From positions 30,375-94,374 of IMG/VR virus record IMGVR_UViG_3300043313_001220: a DNA stretch of 64,000 bases; one strand, written 5' to 3'. The translations under genes were made by a program, and so were the position numbers. Source of the stretch: a virus. Shown in pieces: positions 15,552 to 23,924 of the stretch (within the stretch, counting starts at the first letter, position 1; every line of letters starts with the position of its first letter). A model generated the notes under the pieces. It saw nothing but the letters and a program-made list of their open reading frames with translations, had not been told where the DNA came from and searched no databases.

Positions 15552-15561
15552 GACACGACGC

Positions 15562-15599
15562 GGGCCCGGGACGTCTGAGCGGCTAGACGACCCGGGCCC
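15562..15599 (+). terminator. Hairpin after the dUTPase gene
   Basis: GGGCCCGGG pairs with CCCGGGCCC, with an inner CGTCT/AGACG extension. There is no T tract, as is common for actinobacterial terminators. A second perfect hairpin (CCAGCACATGCC / GGCATGTGCTGG, 15684-15717) follows about 85 nt later. Confidence 0.5.
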
Positions 15600-15683
15600 A
15601 CGTACAGCCACGACCCCCCGGAGGTGGATTGCCCCCATGCTACCACCCCCGGCGACAGGCGACAAGCCAGACAACTGAAACCG

Positions 15684-15717
15684 CCAGCACATGCCGCAAC
15701 CGGTGGGCATGTGCTGG
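15684..15717 (+). repeat. 12-bp perfect inverted repeat
   Basis: CCAGCACATGCC and GGCATGTGCTGG flank a 10-nt loop, in the 335-nt gap before the primase-polymerase gene. It could be a terminator, an RNA processing site or a protein-binding site. Confidence 0.5.
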
Positions 15718-15752
15718 ACCATACCCCGACACGCCCGGGGCGACCGTCGGCC

Positions 15753-15781
15753 TTGCGCCGGGCCGCCCCCGGCAGTACCAT
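15753..15781 (+). promoter_or_regulatory. Weak promoter candidate before the primase-polymerase
   Basis: TTGCGC, 17-nt spacer, TACCAT. Only partial agreement with consensus and no TGMCAC repeat upstream, so this is tentative. Confidence 0.3.
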
Positions 15782-15812
15782 GCAGGCCCCCGCAGCACGC
15801 ACCGCAGTACCG

Positions 15813-15887
15813 ATGAGCGAGGTCGATATGAGCCCACCCCCCGGTAGCATGTCCACAACAGACACCAGGCCGGGGGGTGCCCACTGA
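15813..15887 (+). CDS. Possible 24-aa leader peptide coupled to the primase-polymerase
   Basis: MSEVDMSPPPGSMSTTDTRP and four more residues; its TGA overlaps the ATG of the large gene (TGATG). The same frame is open further upstream to 15624, but that part looks non-coding. It may serve only to couple translation. Confidence 0.3.
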   Translation: MSEVDMSPPPGSMSTTDTRPGGAH

Positions 15888-18358
15888 TGGCCGCCCCCGT
15901 GCCCGCACCGGCCATCGGAGGATACGGCGAGTGGGCGTGGCAGTACCGCGAGCAAGGGTGGGTCAGTGTCCTGCCGCTGCCACACCGCAAGAAGACCCCC
16001 CCGCCGAAGGACTACACCGGTCAGGTGATCCGGAAGACCGGCCTCGCCCCGCACATCCCCGACGACACCCAGATCGCCGAATGGGTGACCGAATACCGCC
16101 GCGGCAACCTCTGCCTGCGGATGCCCGGCGATGTGATCGGGATCGACGTCGACGCCTACGAATATCAGTACCACGTCAAAGGCGACGACAAACAGCTGCT
16201 GTACGACGACCAAGGCGACCCGGTGATGGCCTGGGGGTTGAAGACCGGCGACATCACCATTGCGGAGATGGAGGACCAGCTCGGGGAGCTGCCGGCCACC
16301 TGGCGGTCATCCAGCCGCACTGAAGGCGTCTCAGGTATCCGGCTGTACCGGGTCCCGGCATCGATGTCGTGGCATGACGTCGGTGAACATGTCGAGACCA
16401 TTTGGTGGGGCCACCGATACGCGGCAGTCTGGCCATCAATCAACCCGGACAGCGACGCCCGGTACCTGTGGCTGGATGAGAACGACCTCGACTCCGGATG
16501 GGGGCCGTGGATACCGAAGGTCACCGACCTGCCGGAGCTGCCCGAGGCCTGGGTACGCCACCTGTCGCAGGAGACGGTCGTCAAATCGGCGCTGGTCGGG
16601 CCGCCCCGGCAGGAACATGCCGACCGGCCCCGGTTCCTCGGCAGCCACGACCCGTCGAAGCCACGACAGTTCACCCGCCGGCAGGCAGCCGACTTCGTGC
16701 AGCCACACCTGGACGAACTGCGGCACGCCGGGGTCGGGACGATCAACAACCGGCTGAACGACGCCGCGAAGGTCATCAGCCACTTCGTCCCGGCGGTCTG
16801 GCCGGATGTCCAGGCGCGCATCCTGCTGATGGATGCGTTGAACGCCACCGCCTACGACGGCAAGAGCTGGAAAGCCGACCGGACGATCGAATCGGCATTC
16901 GACAGCACCCTCGGCGACTGGCGGGCGCAGCTGGTGCGGGAGCCCGCCCACACCATCCCGCGCGCGGCCTCCGTGGCCATCCCGGAGCCCCCGGACGGCG
17001 ACCCGGGAGGTGGGGAGGCCACAGCGGGGTTCTGGGACGCCCACCCGGTCCTCGCGTACGTCAACGAGTACGCCATATCCTATGGGCGCAACCCGTGGGC
17101 GCTGCTCGGGGTGGTAATCGCACGGGCGATCACAGCCACCGAACCGAACATCCAACTGCCGCCGATCGGCGGAACCCCCGGCAGCCTGAACTGCTTCATC
17201 GCCCTGGTCGGCAAGTCTGGTGGAGGCAAGAGCGTCACCGCGAAGCTCGGACGGCGGTTCCTGGACGCGCGCTACGGCAACCATCCGCTGGAGACGTTTG
17301 AAGCACCACTCGGATCCGGCGAGGGCCTCGCCCACATCTACATGAAGCCCCCACCGGCACGACGCCCCAAAAGCAAGGGGGTGGACGAAGACTCAGCCGC
17401 GATCGGCCTCGGCCTGGACGGGCTCGACCCGGACCGCCCGATCCAATACCGCACCAGGGCGTTGATCAAAGCGCTGGAGATCGACGCGCTAGACTCGATC
17501 AGTGACCGCCGTGGGTCCACGCTGTCCGCGCAGTTGCGGACCGCCTGGGACGCCGACGAGCTGGGATTCTTCTATTCCGGCCACGAGAAACGACTGCCCA
17601 CCCCCGAACACGGCTACCGGATGTCGATGCTGCTGGGTGTCCAACCCGGCCGCGCCGGCACGCTACTGGACGAGGTCGACGGAGGTCTGCCACAGCGGTT
17701 CCTGTGGGTCCCCTGTGAGAACCCCGACCTGCCGGAATTCCAAGACGGCGACGAAGACGCCCCGCTGCCCGACCTGCCGTCGCTTCTGTGGACCCCCCCG
17801 GCCTACCAGGGGGTAGCGATGGTCGGACAGGACCGGGTGGTCCGCCGGGACGTCCGCCGCAACGATCGGAAGCTCTCCCGGGGCGAGGGCGACGCCCTAG
17901 ACGGCCACACGATGCTCAACCGACTGAAGGCGGCTGCGGGCCTGGCCTTCCTATTGGGGGGTTCTGCCCAGCAGCAGATGGAGATCACAGCGGAGATTTG
18001 GGAGCTGTCCGGGGTGCTGATGGCGGTGTCGGATCGCACCCGAGATGGGGTGTTGCGCCACCTGGCTGAAGCCGCCCGGGTTGCTAATGAGAAGAAGGGC
18101 TATGCGGCTGCCAAGCAGGCGATCGCCACCGAGGAGGTCATGGAAGACACGGGGATCAAGAAGGCGTTGCGGTGGTTGCGGGGCAAGATCGGGGACGAAT
18201 GGGTGACCCAGAGCTGGCTGGTCGAGCAGGCCAAGAGCACCATCTCGAAATACGTGAAGTCAGCGCTCAATCAGATGTTGGAAAACGGAGAGATCGACGC
18301 GGAGAGTTATAAGGCGGGGGGTCATGAGACACGGAAAGTGAGGCGTCGAGAGGGGTAG
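15887..18358 (+). CDS. Primase-polymerase / helicase-like replication protein
   Basis: An 823-residue protein. The N-terminal 250 residues form a bifunctional primase/polymerase (archaeo-eukaryotic primase) domain: MPGDVIGIDVDAYEY near residue 84 carries the catalytic acidic pair, and EGVSGIRLYRVP near residue 148 is the third conserved segment. The C-terminal half is an ATPase with P-loop VGKSGGGKSVTAKLG near residue 442 and the DUF3987-like segment LDALDSISDRRGSTLSAQLR. Such proteins open the origin, prime and unwind. The gene lies directly upstream of iterons and an AT-rich block (18364-18621), which supports an initiator role. No separate family A or B DNA polymerase occurs in the window. 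Confidence 0.8.
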   Translation: MAAPVPAPAIGGYGEWAWQYREQGWVSVLPLPHRKKTPPPKDYTGQVIRKTGLAPHIPDDTQIAEWVTEYRRGNLCLRMPGDVIGIDVDAYEYQYHVKGDDKQLLYDDQGDPVMAWGLKTGDITIAEMEDQLGELPATWRSSSRTEGVSGIRLYRVPASMSWHDVGEHVETIWWGHRYAAVWPSINPDSDARYLWLDENDLDSGWGPWIPKVTDLPELPEAWVRHLSQETVVKSALVGPPRQEHADRPRFLGSHDPSKPRQFTRRQAADFVQPHLDELRHAGVGTINNRLNDAAKVISHFVPAVWPDVQARILLMDALNATAYDGKSWKADRTIESAFDSTLGDWRAQLVREPAHTIPRAASVAIPEPPDGDPGGGEATAGFWDAHPVLAYVNEYAISYGRNPWALLGVVIARAITATEPNIQLPPIGGTPGSLNCFIALVGKSGGGKSVTAKLGRRFLDARYGNHPLETFEAPLGSGEGLAHIYMKPPPARRPKSKGVDEDSAAIGLGLDGLDPDRPIQYRTRALIKALEIDALDSISDRRGSTLSAQLRTAWDADELGFFYSGHEKRLPTPEHGYRMSMLLGVQPGRAGTLLDEVDGGLPQRFLWVPCENPDLPEFQDGDEDAPLPDLPSLLWTPPAYQGVAMVGQDRVVRRDVRRNDRKLSRGEGDALDGHTMLNRLKAAAGLAFLLGGSAQQQMEITAEIWELSGVLMAVSDRTRDGVLRHLAEAARVANEKKGYAAAKQAIATEEVMEDTGIKKALRWLRGKIGDEWVTQSWLVEQAKSTISKYVKSALNQMLENGEIDAESYKAGGHETRKVRRREG

Positions 18359-18431
18359 AGAGCACTCCGGGACTCCGGGACTCCGGGACCACCCGGGGGG
18401 CTGTCTGAGAACGCTGGTCCCGGAGTCAGCT

Positions 18432-18470
18432 CACACATGGCGTGACACAATCCGTGTCACGCCATGTGTG
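18432..18470. repeat. 17-bp perfect inverted repeat in the candidate origin
   Basis: CACACATGGCGTGACAC and GTGTCACGCCATGTGTG are separated by AATCC. The inner TGACAC/GTGTCA half-sites equal those found at the promoters, so the same regulator could bind here. Confidence 0.7.
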
Positions 18471-18487
18471 GTATGGCCTCTTACCCC

Positions 18488-18523
18488 GTAAAATAGATAA
18501 AAATAAATATTTATTGCTTTTCG
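18488..18523. other. AT-rich DNA-unwinding candidate
   Basis: A 36-bp block of almost only A and T with ATAAAAATAAATATTTATTG at its core, in a genome that is otherwise strongly GC-rich. Flanked by the iteron clusters. Confidence 0.65.
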
Positions 18524-18651
18524 TCGTAACGCGACCACCCTGTGCAGAACACCCCCTGGCGGTCCCGGAGTCCCGGAGTCCCGGAGTCAGGCCATCGAGG
18601 GTCCCGGAGTGGTCCCGGAGTCGCAATTACGGAGAGTGACCGACACGCGAG

Positions 18652-18680
18652 TTGCCACGCTGGAAAGGCCGCTGTAGGGT
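18652..18680 (+). promoter_or_regulatory. Promoter downstream of the origin
   Basis: TTGCCA, 17-nt spacer, TAGGGT, preceded by CGACAC 12 bp before the TGCCAC element. The GTG at 18688 follows after seven nucleotides. Confidence 0.7.
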
Positions 18681-18687
18681 GGACGGC

Positions 18688-18915
18688 GTGACGACACCGA
18701 GCAAGACCACATGGGACACCGTCGAGTTCCGTCTGAACAGAGCCGCCAAGCTGATGTCCGAAGTGGACAGCCTGTTCCAACTCGGATTCGACACCACCGA
18801 GGAGGATGCCGCCAACCAGATTGCCCTTACCCAGCTGCTGGTCGCGGCGGCTAACGCCCACCTCCGGATCGCCGAGATGGAGATGACCGGCCACGCCTTC
18901 CGCCGCCACCAATGA
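18688..18915 (+). CDS. Small hypothetical protein, leaderless GTG start
   Basis: A 75-residue helical, acidic protein: VTTPSKTTWDTVEFRLNRAA and EEDAANQIALTQLLVAAANA. It starts with a GTG seven nucleotides from the -10 box, so translation probably begins at the 5' end of the mRNA. Unknown function; position beside the origin suggests a replication accessory role. Confidence 0.65.
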   Translation: MTTPSKTTWDTVEFRLNRAAKLMSEVDSLFQLGFDTTEEDAANQIALTQLLVAAANAHLRIAEMEMTGHAFRRHQ

Positions 18916-20195
18916 CCACCACCATCCCCCGGGTCAAGCTCGCCCGGACCTACGCCGAGCTGCCGGCCTACCAGCCCGGTCACTGGCTCGTGGCCGGGAC
19001 TCCCGGATGGCTGCCGTACCCCTGCACCTGCTGGTACGACAATTGCAGCTACCCGAAGTGCCCGGACCGGGGGCGGCCGGAGGGAGACGCCCTGCCACCG
19101 GGATGCTGCGGGAGACGCCCTGTCGTGGCCGGGGAGCGCGCAGAAGCCCCCGCCCGGGGTTCGAATACCCGCAAGGGCCGTTCGTCAACGTGGAAGGCCA
19201 CGGAGAGCCCCAGGCGCAGCACCCGCCCGGCGGATCTGCCACAGCGAGCGGTGGGTGGTTCGTCCTCGGTGGCCGGGGATCTGTGGGCGGCCCCGTGGGA
19301 TGCCGAGCCCGCCCCGTGGGATCTGGACGAGCCGGATCCCGGCCTGGGTGGCCCCGACGACCGGTCTCCCGTGGCCACGGAGACACCGAAGCCGGCTCCC
19401 GGGCATTCGAATGGGGATGCGGCCTCTCGTCAACATTCCGAGCCAAGCGACGGACTTTACCCGCACGGCGAACGTCAACGATCGCAGGTCGAACACTGTG
19501 CCTGTGTCACACCCTGGGACCCGCCGCCGCCGGTCCTCTTGGTGGCCGACGCCAAGACGGGTCCGGTCCGGGCCGCGATCGCCCTCGACCTGCGCGGCCC
19601 GGCCGGTGACCAGCCACGGCAGGACCCCCGCGACCTCGCCGAGAAGCTCCTGGCGGAGCGCGGCTACGGCCTGAAAGGCGGCTGGAAGGACGGGCGGCAC
19701 ACGCTGCTGCTGCCGGAGGGCAAGCTCAAGACCCGTCCTGGTTTCCTGGCCGAAGCATTCAACACCGCCTCCGGCCTGCGAGAGAGCGCTCTCGCGGTGA
19801 TCGACACACCGCCGGAGCAGGCCGGGGGGGTTCATTGTCCGGACTGCCACAAGGACTGGCAGAGCGCGGGTGCCTACGGGATGCACCGCAGGAAGGGCAA
19901 CGGGATTGATTGGCCTCGATGGGCCGAGCGCTGTGTGGACCCCGCGACGATCCGGGTCGTCCCCCGAAGTGCTGGCGCTAGCGCCAGCATATCACGCCGA
20001 TCAAGCCCCGGGCAATATGATGGAGCACCACTGTTGAAGCGCGGACCGAACGGCGTCTGGCATCTGGACCCGCTCGCCCCGTGGGGTCCCGGAGGCCCGC
20101 CGTTCAGCCCCGGGAAGGCGATGGAGATCTATGAACGGGGGCGGCGGGAGCTGAAACGTTGGCATTTCGGGAAGGGCCACAACCGCGAGCGCTGA
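18912..20195 (+). CDS. Hypothetical protein with C-terminal zinc-finger-like motif
   Basis: A 427-residue protein; ATG overlaps the upstream stop. Residues 30-60 contain CTCWYDNCSYPKC, and near residue 308 there is CPDCHKDWQSAGAYGMH, a C2H2-like finger. The middle (residues 65-200) is low-complexity Pro/Gly/Arg and probably disordered. A short segment around residue 230 (DLAEKLLAERGYGLKGGWKD) looks folded. No known family. The gene contains a 20-bp perfect palindrome at 19970-19989. Confidence 0.6.
   Translation: MTTTIPRVKLARTYAELPAYQPGHWLVAGTPGWLPYPCTCWYDNCSYPKCPDRGRPEGDALPPGCCGRRPVVAGERAEAPARGSNTRKGRSSTWKATESPRRSTRPADLPQRAVGGSSSVAGDLWAAPWDAEPAPWDLDEPDPGLGGPDDRSPVATETPKPAPGHSNGDAASRQHSEPSDGLYPHGERQRSQVEHCACVTPWDPPPPVLLVADAKTGPVRAAIALDLRGPAGDQPRQDPRDLAEKLLAERGYGLKGGWKDGRHTLLLPEGKLKTRPGFLAEAFNTASGLRESALAVIDTPPEQAGGVHCPDCHKDWQSAGAYGMHRRKGNGIDWPRWAERCVDPATIRVVPRSAGASASISRRSSPGQYDGAPLLKRGPNGVWHLDPLAPWGPGGPPFSPGKAMEIYERGRRELKRWHFGKGHNRER
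19970..19989. repeat. 20-bp perfect palindrome inside a coding region
   Basis: TGCTGGCGCTAGCGCCAGCA, perfectly symmetric, within the 18912-20195 gene. It could be a protein-binding site or simply reflect codon choice. Confidence 0.5.
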
Positions 20196-20203
20196 CACGC
20201 CGC

Positions 20204-20232
20204 TTGCCACGCCCGGTGGCGTGTGGCAGGAT
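20204..20232 (+). promoter_or_regulatory. Promoter reading into the long non-coding interval
   Basis: TTGCCA, 17-nt spacer, CAGGAT, with TGACAC 12 bp upstream of TGCCAC. It lies right after the 18912-20195 gene and would produce an RNA with a leader of about 1.26 kb before purB. Confidence 0.65.
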
Positions 20233-20239
20233 AGGGGGA

Positions 20240-21482
20240 CAAACCAGGCCAGTGCGCCTCCCGACTAGCCAGTTCGTACCACACGACAAGCCTGCCCCCC
20301 TCGCATCCGCTGCACACCGACAAGTCGTGCCGCCGCAAGCCCAGCCCACCCCCCGCTCGCCGACACATCTAGCCGTACCACACGACAAGCCTGCCCAGTG
20401 CAATGCCGCCCAGCCTTGACGACACCCCAGACCGACATATGCCCGACTGTTCACATCCACCCTACCGCCGTCCGACACCGCACGCCACACCCTCGCGCTC
20501 CGTACGACCAACCTCTCCGAATCTTGCCGACGCGCACGACATGCCGCTCTCGACACCGCCCGACCCGCACCGACACAGCACGCCGGTCCGACCCAACCGA
20601 CACGCCCGGCCACCGCAGGACTCACGACAGATCTGCCCAGCGCTCACCCATGCGACTACCCGTCCCACAGCTGGTCGGCCCCTACCCCGACACCCGACAT
20701 GGCCCATCTGTCCCAGCCGCCCGACATGCCATCCCAGCCGAGTCCTCCCCGACACTCCACCCTCAGCCGCAACGCCCCGAGACGACAGATCTGTTCCGCC
20801 CACCCCATGTGACTACCCTGCCCGGCCCTGCTCCAATATCGACTACCCGACGCAACCCCAGAGCCCCCGCTGACATATCCAGCCCGCCCGCCCCAGGCGA
20901 CCAGCCACCCCAGCTCCTGTGTCGACAACCCGATCGGCGTCACGCCAGACCCAACCCGACGACAGCCCAGACCCGCACTGTCTTACCCCGTGCTCGGACC
21001 GCCCATCCCACCCGACAAGCCCACCCGGGCCGGTACAACCCCAGCCGTGCCCCACCCCCCGACTACCCTACACACCCCAGTGCGGATCCGACACGCCATC
21101 TCATCGCACCGCCGCCGACTACCCCGGCCCTTCGTGCCCTGTCTCCGACGACCCGTGCCATCCGACAAGCCCAGCCGCGCCGATGCAACCCCACTGCGAC
21201 CATCCATCCCGCGTCATTGCGGGCCCGACACGCCATCCCTGGCATCCCCGACCCGGTACCGACAAGCCCAGCCGCCGCGCTTCATATCGACAAGCCGACC
21301 CACGCCACCCCGTGTCCTCTCCCGGCCCGTCCGACAGTGCGTCCCCACGCCGCCCAGTGGCTTCCCCACCCATCCCCCATGGCACGCCCGATCAAAGCGG
21401 CGTACTGACGAGCCCGTCCCCACCCGGCCCCCCGACAAGCCGAGCGAACTCCAACCCAGCCCCTACGACAACCCGCTGGACC
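20240..21482 (+). repeat. 1.2-kb non-coding region with dozens of CGAC-type short repeats
   Basis: The plus strand is extremely C-rich and G-poor. CGACAAGCC occurs seven times (near 20284, 20383, 21013, 21162, 21260, 21288, 21432), with variants CGACATGCC, CGACACGCC (three), CGACAGATCTG (two) and CGACTACCC (four), usually 15-40 nt apart. The long open frames here (up to 336 codons, several frames at once) are Pro/Arg/Thr low-complexity and lack ribosome sites, so I treat them as artefacts of the skewed composition. The transcript would be unstructured and C-rich, like a Rho-loading region. It separates two genes transcribed in the same direction. Confidence 0.6.
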
Positions 21483-21498
21483 GATAGGGAAGAGAGAT

Positions 21499-22965
21499 AT
21501 GGACAGGCGATACGAGAGTGCCGATGTCACAGCGATCTGGAGCGACCAGGGCCGCAACCTGGTCGAACGCAGCATCTGGGTCGAGGTGATGCGAGCCCAG
21601 CGCGAAGCCGGAATCGACATCCCGGAAGACCAGATCGACGCGTACGCCGACCTGGCAGCCAGCCAGGCACTGCTGGACCCGGACCACGAGGAAGCCCTGC
21701 TCGAAACGCAGGACATCGCCGAGCTGGAGAGAGAGACCAAACATGACCTGTACGCCCGACTGCGGTGGTTCAACGAGAGTGTCGGAGGCGACCACGCCCA
21801 CCGCGGGTTGACCTCGGCCGACATCACCGAGAACACCCAGCAGATCCAGATCGTCGCCTCCGCCGAACTGCTGCTAGAACACGCTGAGCAGGTCCTGCGC
21901 CGGATGTACGAGCGTGCCGGGGTGTTCGCCACGGTGCCGATCGTCGCCCGCACCCATGGCCGACCCGCGCAGCTGACCACCATTGGCAAGCGGATCACCG
22001 ACTGGATGCAGGAGCTGATGGGGGCGATGGTCACTCTCCAGGGGGCCATCGAAGGTTACGTGCCGCGGGGGATCAAAGGCGCGGTCGGCACCAGTGCCGA
22101 CATGGCGCGGACGTTGCTGTCCGGCCTGCCGGAGGGCAGCCCCGCCAGCAGGTGGGTGGCCGCCCGCCTGGCCGCCGGCACGCTGGACGACCGGGTGTCG
22201 TCCAAGCTGGCAGGCGAGACCACATCGATGCTGTCGACCGGGCAGTGTTACCCACGCTCGGCCGACCTGCCGATCATCTCCGCGACGTTGCAGCTCGCCG
22301 CCGCGTGCGGCACGGTCGCCACTGCCGTGCGGCTGATGTCCGCGCTCGGCCTGGCGGTCGAGAACCCCGACGCGCATGTCGGGTCGTCGGCCATGCCCCA
22401 CAAGAGCAACCCGCGCTACAGCGAGCGGGTCTGCAGCCTCCAGGTGGTCGCACGCGGGTATGCGGGAATGTTGCAGGAGACCGCCGGCACGCAGTGGCTG
22501 GAAGGTGACGTGTCGACCTCTGCGGCCCGCCGGATCGCCCTGCCGGGGCTATTCCACACGGTGGATTCGATGCTGGCCAACACCGCCTGGGTGTTGGACC
22601 ATCTGGTGTTCGACCTGGAGGCGATCAAGGACGAGCGCGACCTGTGGATGCCGGAGATGGCATCCGGCGCGCTGTTGGCCGCACTGGTCGAGAACGGGGT
22701 GCCACGTCAGAAGGCACACGAGGTACTGCGGCACCATTATCGGCAGATCGGCGGCCCGGACTGCGAGAGCGACCGATCGGGGACGCTGATCTACCACCTG
22801 ACCAGTGAAGACGCAGAGTTCCGGCTGACTGCGGAGCAGACCCAGGCCGCGTTCGACCCGGAGATGTTGGTTGGTTCTGCGGTGGCGATCGTGGAGGCTG
22901 TGGTCGGTGCGGAGCTCGGCGAGCTGCTGGATGCCGACCCGGAATGGCCTGGCGACCTGGTGTGA
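21499..22965 (+). CDS. purB: Adenylosuccinate lyase
   Basis: A 488-residue member of the fumarase/aspartase superfamily. The signature loop GSSAMPHKSNPRYSE (about residues 295-309) contains the catalytic Ser, and RTHGRPAQLTTIG (about 151) contains the general-acid His; HRGLTSADITENTQQ (about 98) is the third conserved region. The enzyme removes fumarate from adenylosuccinate or its 2-amino-deoxy form, the second step after PurZ. Z-genome phages mostly rely on host PurB, so a phage copy is notable. Ribosome site AGGGAAGAGAG precedes the ATG. It follows the long CGAC-repeat leader. Confidence 0.92.
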   Translation: MDRRYESADVTAIWSDQGRNLVERSIWVEVMRAQREAGIDIPEDQIDAYADLAASQALLDPDHEEALLETQDIAELERETKHDLYARLRWFNESVGGDHAHRGLTSADITENTQQIQIVASAELLLEHAEQVLRRMYERAGVFATVPIVARTHGRPAQLTTIGKRITDWMQELMGAMVTLQGAIEGYVPRGIKGAVGTSADMARTLLSGLPEGSPASRWVAARLAAGTLDDRVSSKLAGETTSMLSTGQCYPRSADLPIISATLQLAAACGTVATAVRLMSALGLAVENPDAHVGSSAMPHKSNPRYSERVCSLQVVARGYAGMLQETAGTQWLEGDVSTSAARRIALPGLFHTVDSMLANTAWVLDHLVFDLEAIKDERDLWMPEMASGALLAALVENGVPRQKAHEVLRHHYRQIGGPDCESDRSGTLIYHLTSEDAEFRLTAEQTQAAFDPEMLVGSAVAIVEAVVGAELGELLDADPEWPGDLV

Positions 22966-23113
22966 CACAGGGCTTGCCGCCCTGCTCGCCGACCAGCGCG
23001 GTTACCTCACCGAGGAGATCGCCGCCCTGGCCACCGGGACGATCGTGAATGTCACCCGCGCAGACGGGGAGTACCTGTACACCCTCACCATCAGCCGGAC
23101 CCCCGGCTGCTGA
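22964..23113 (+). CDS. Probable small protein, start unresolved
   Basis: The frame ending at 23113 encodes LAALLADQRGYLTEEIAALA and VNVTRADGEYLYTLTISRTP, which looks like real protein, but it has no ATG or GTG near the purB stop. The gene may start within purB (frame open from 22871) or use a rare start codon. About 50 residues are given here. Confidence 0.35.
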   Translation, partial: DTGLAALLADQRGYLTEEIAALATGTIVNVTRADGEYLYTLTISRTPGC

Positions 23114-23173
23114 TCGGCGACACGGGGCGGTGGCCATCTGGTCGCCGTCCCGCGGCGTACCCGACCACACCGC

Positions 23174-23202
23174 TTGCCACCCCCGAGAAGGGGTGTTACG
23201 GT
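23174..23202 (+). promoter_or_regulatory. Promoter after purB
   Basis: TTGCCA, 17-nt spacer, TACGGT, with CCACAC 12 bp upstream of the TGCCAC element. It is followed by a leader of about 60 nt ending in GGAAGGAG before the ATG at 23269. Confidence 0.65.
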
Positions 23203-23268
23203 GGCCCCAGCGCACCACCATGCATGCACCACCCAACGGCCCCCCGCCACGGAAGGAGCACAACCCCG

Positions 23269-23919
23269 ATGTACGAGTTCTTCACGACCACGTTCTTTGG
23301 CACGCAGATCCCCACTGCCGCAGCCATGGGCGTGGGAGCTGCCGGCCTGGTCGCAGGCGCGACCTTCGCGGTCCTGACCGTCCGCGACAAGCTGAGCAAG
23401 GCCCGCAAGCTGATGGCGATCGCCATCCGATACGAGTCCGAAGCCGACCGTACCTACGCGAAGATCCGCGCCCTGACCGACCCGACCTGCTCGGTCCCGC
23501 TCGTGGAGTTGTTCCCGCCCACCCGGGTACAGCAGGTCCGCCGTGCGGTGGCCGAAGCTTTCGAGCGCGCCACCTGGCGCAACGAGAAGGCCACGGAGTG
23601 GTCCCCGGGGTGGGCGGACGGCGAGCTGCGTCGGGCGATCGACCAGACCGCCGACGTCCCCCACGTTGCCGAGCCGGCACCGGCCCCCACCGAACCCCCG
23701 GCCCCGGTCTACCGGACCCGCCGTGACCCCTCCGAGCGGGTCCCCGCACGGGACCGCTGGGCCCCCCGGATGACGCAGCTGCTCGGTGGGCCGATCCCGG
23801 TGCCGCCGCTGTTCGCGTCGATCCAAGTGCCGGCGCAGCGTCGGCCGTCGCCGCTGGTCCTGGCCAACCTGCCGGCCGACCCCACGCGGCAGTGGCGGAC
23901 CAAGACGGTAGCCGCGTAG
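23269..23919 (+). CDS. Membrane-anchored hypothetical protein
   Basis: A 216-residue protein starting MYEFFTTTFFGTQIPTAAAM, with one transmembrane segment at residues 17-38 (GVGAAGLVAGATFAVLT), then a helical cytoplasmic region (KARKLMAIAIRYESEADRTY) and a Pro-rich C-terminal half. First gene of the operon after a promoter. Unknown function. Confidence 0.7.
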   Translation: MYEFFTTTFFGTQIPTAAAMGVGAAGLVAGATFAVLTVRDKLSKARKLMAIAIRYESEADRTYAKIRALTDPTCSVPLVELFPPTRVQQVRRAVAEAFERATWRNEKATEWSPGWADGELRRAIDQTADVPHVAEPAPAPTEPPAPVYRTRRDPSERVPARDRWAPRMTQLLGGPIPVPPLFASIQVPAQRRPSPLVLANLPADPTRQWRTKTVAA

Positions 23920-23924
23920 CCACC

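Larger units (their letters stand above)
18364..18621. other. Candidate replication origin: iterons, inverted repeat and AT-rich block
   Basis: The 8-bp unit ACTCCGGG occurs three times in tandem (18364-18387) on one strand. Its complement CCCGGAGT occurs once at 18419, three times in tandem at 18564-18587, and again at 18603 and 18614, for nine copies in all. Between them lie a 17-bp perfect inverted repeat (18432-18470) and the most AT-rich segment seen in the window (18488-18523, AAAATAGATAAAAATAAATA). There is no gene in this 329-nt interval. Iterons, a dyad and an easily melted block beside a primase-polymerase gene are the classic layout of a plasmid- or phage-type origin. Confidence 0.7.

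Noticed and set aside
20398-21408. A 336-codon open frame in the CGAC-repeat region as a Pro/Arg/Thr-rich protein
   Set aside because: Several frames are open over the same stretch on both strands, the composition is low-complexity, there is no ribosome site, and the pattern is explained by the C-rich, G-poor sequence.
20240-21482. CRISPR array
   Set aside because: Repeats are only about 9 bp, degenerate and irregularly spaced; there are no uniform spacers or cas genes.
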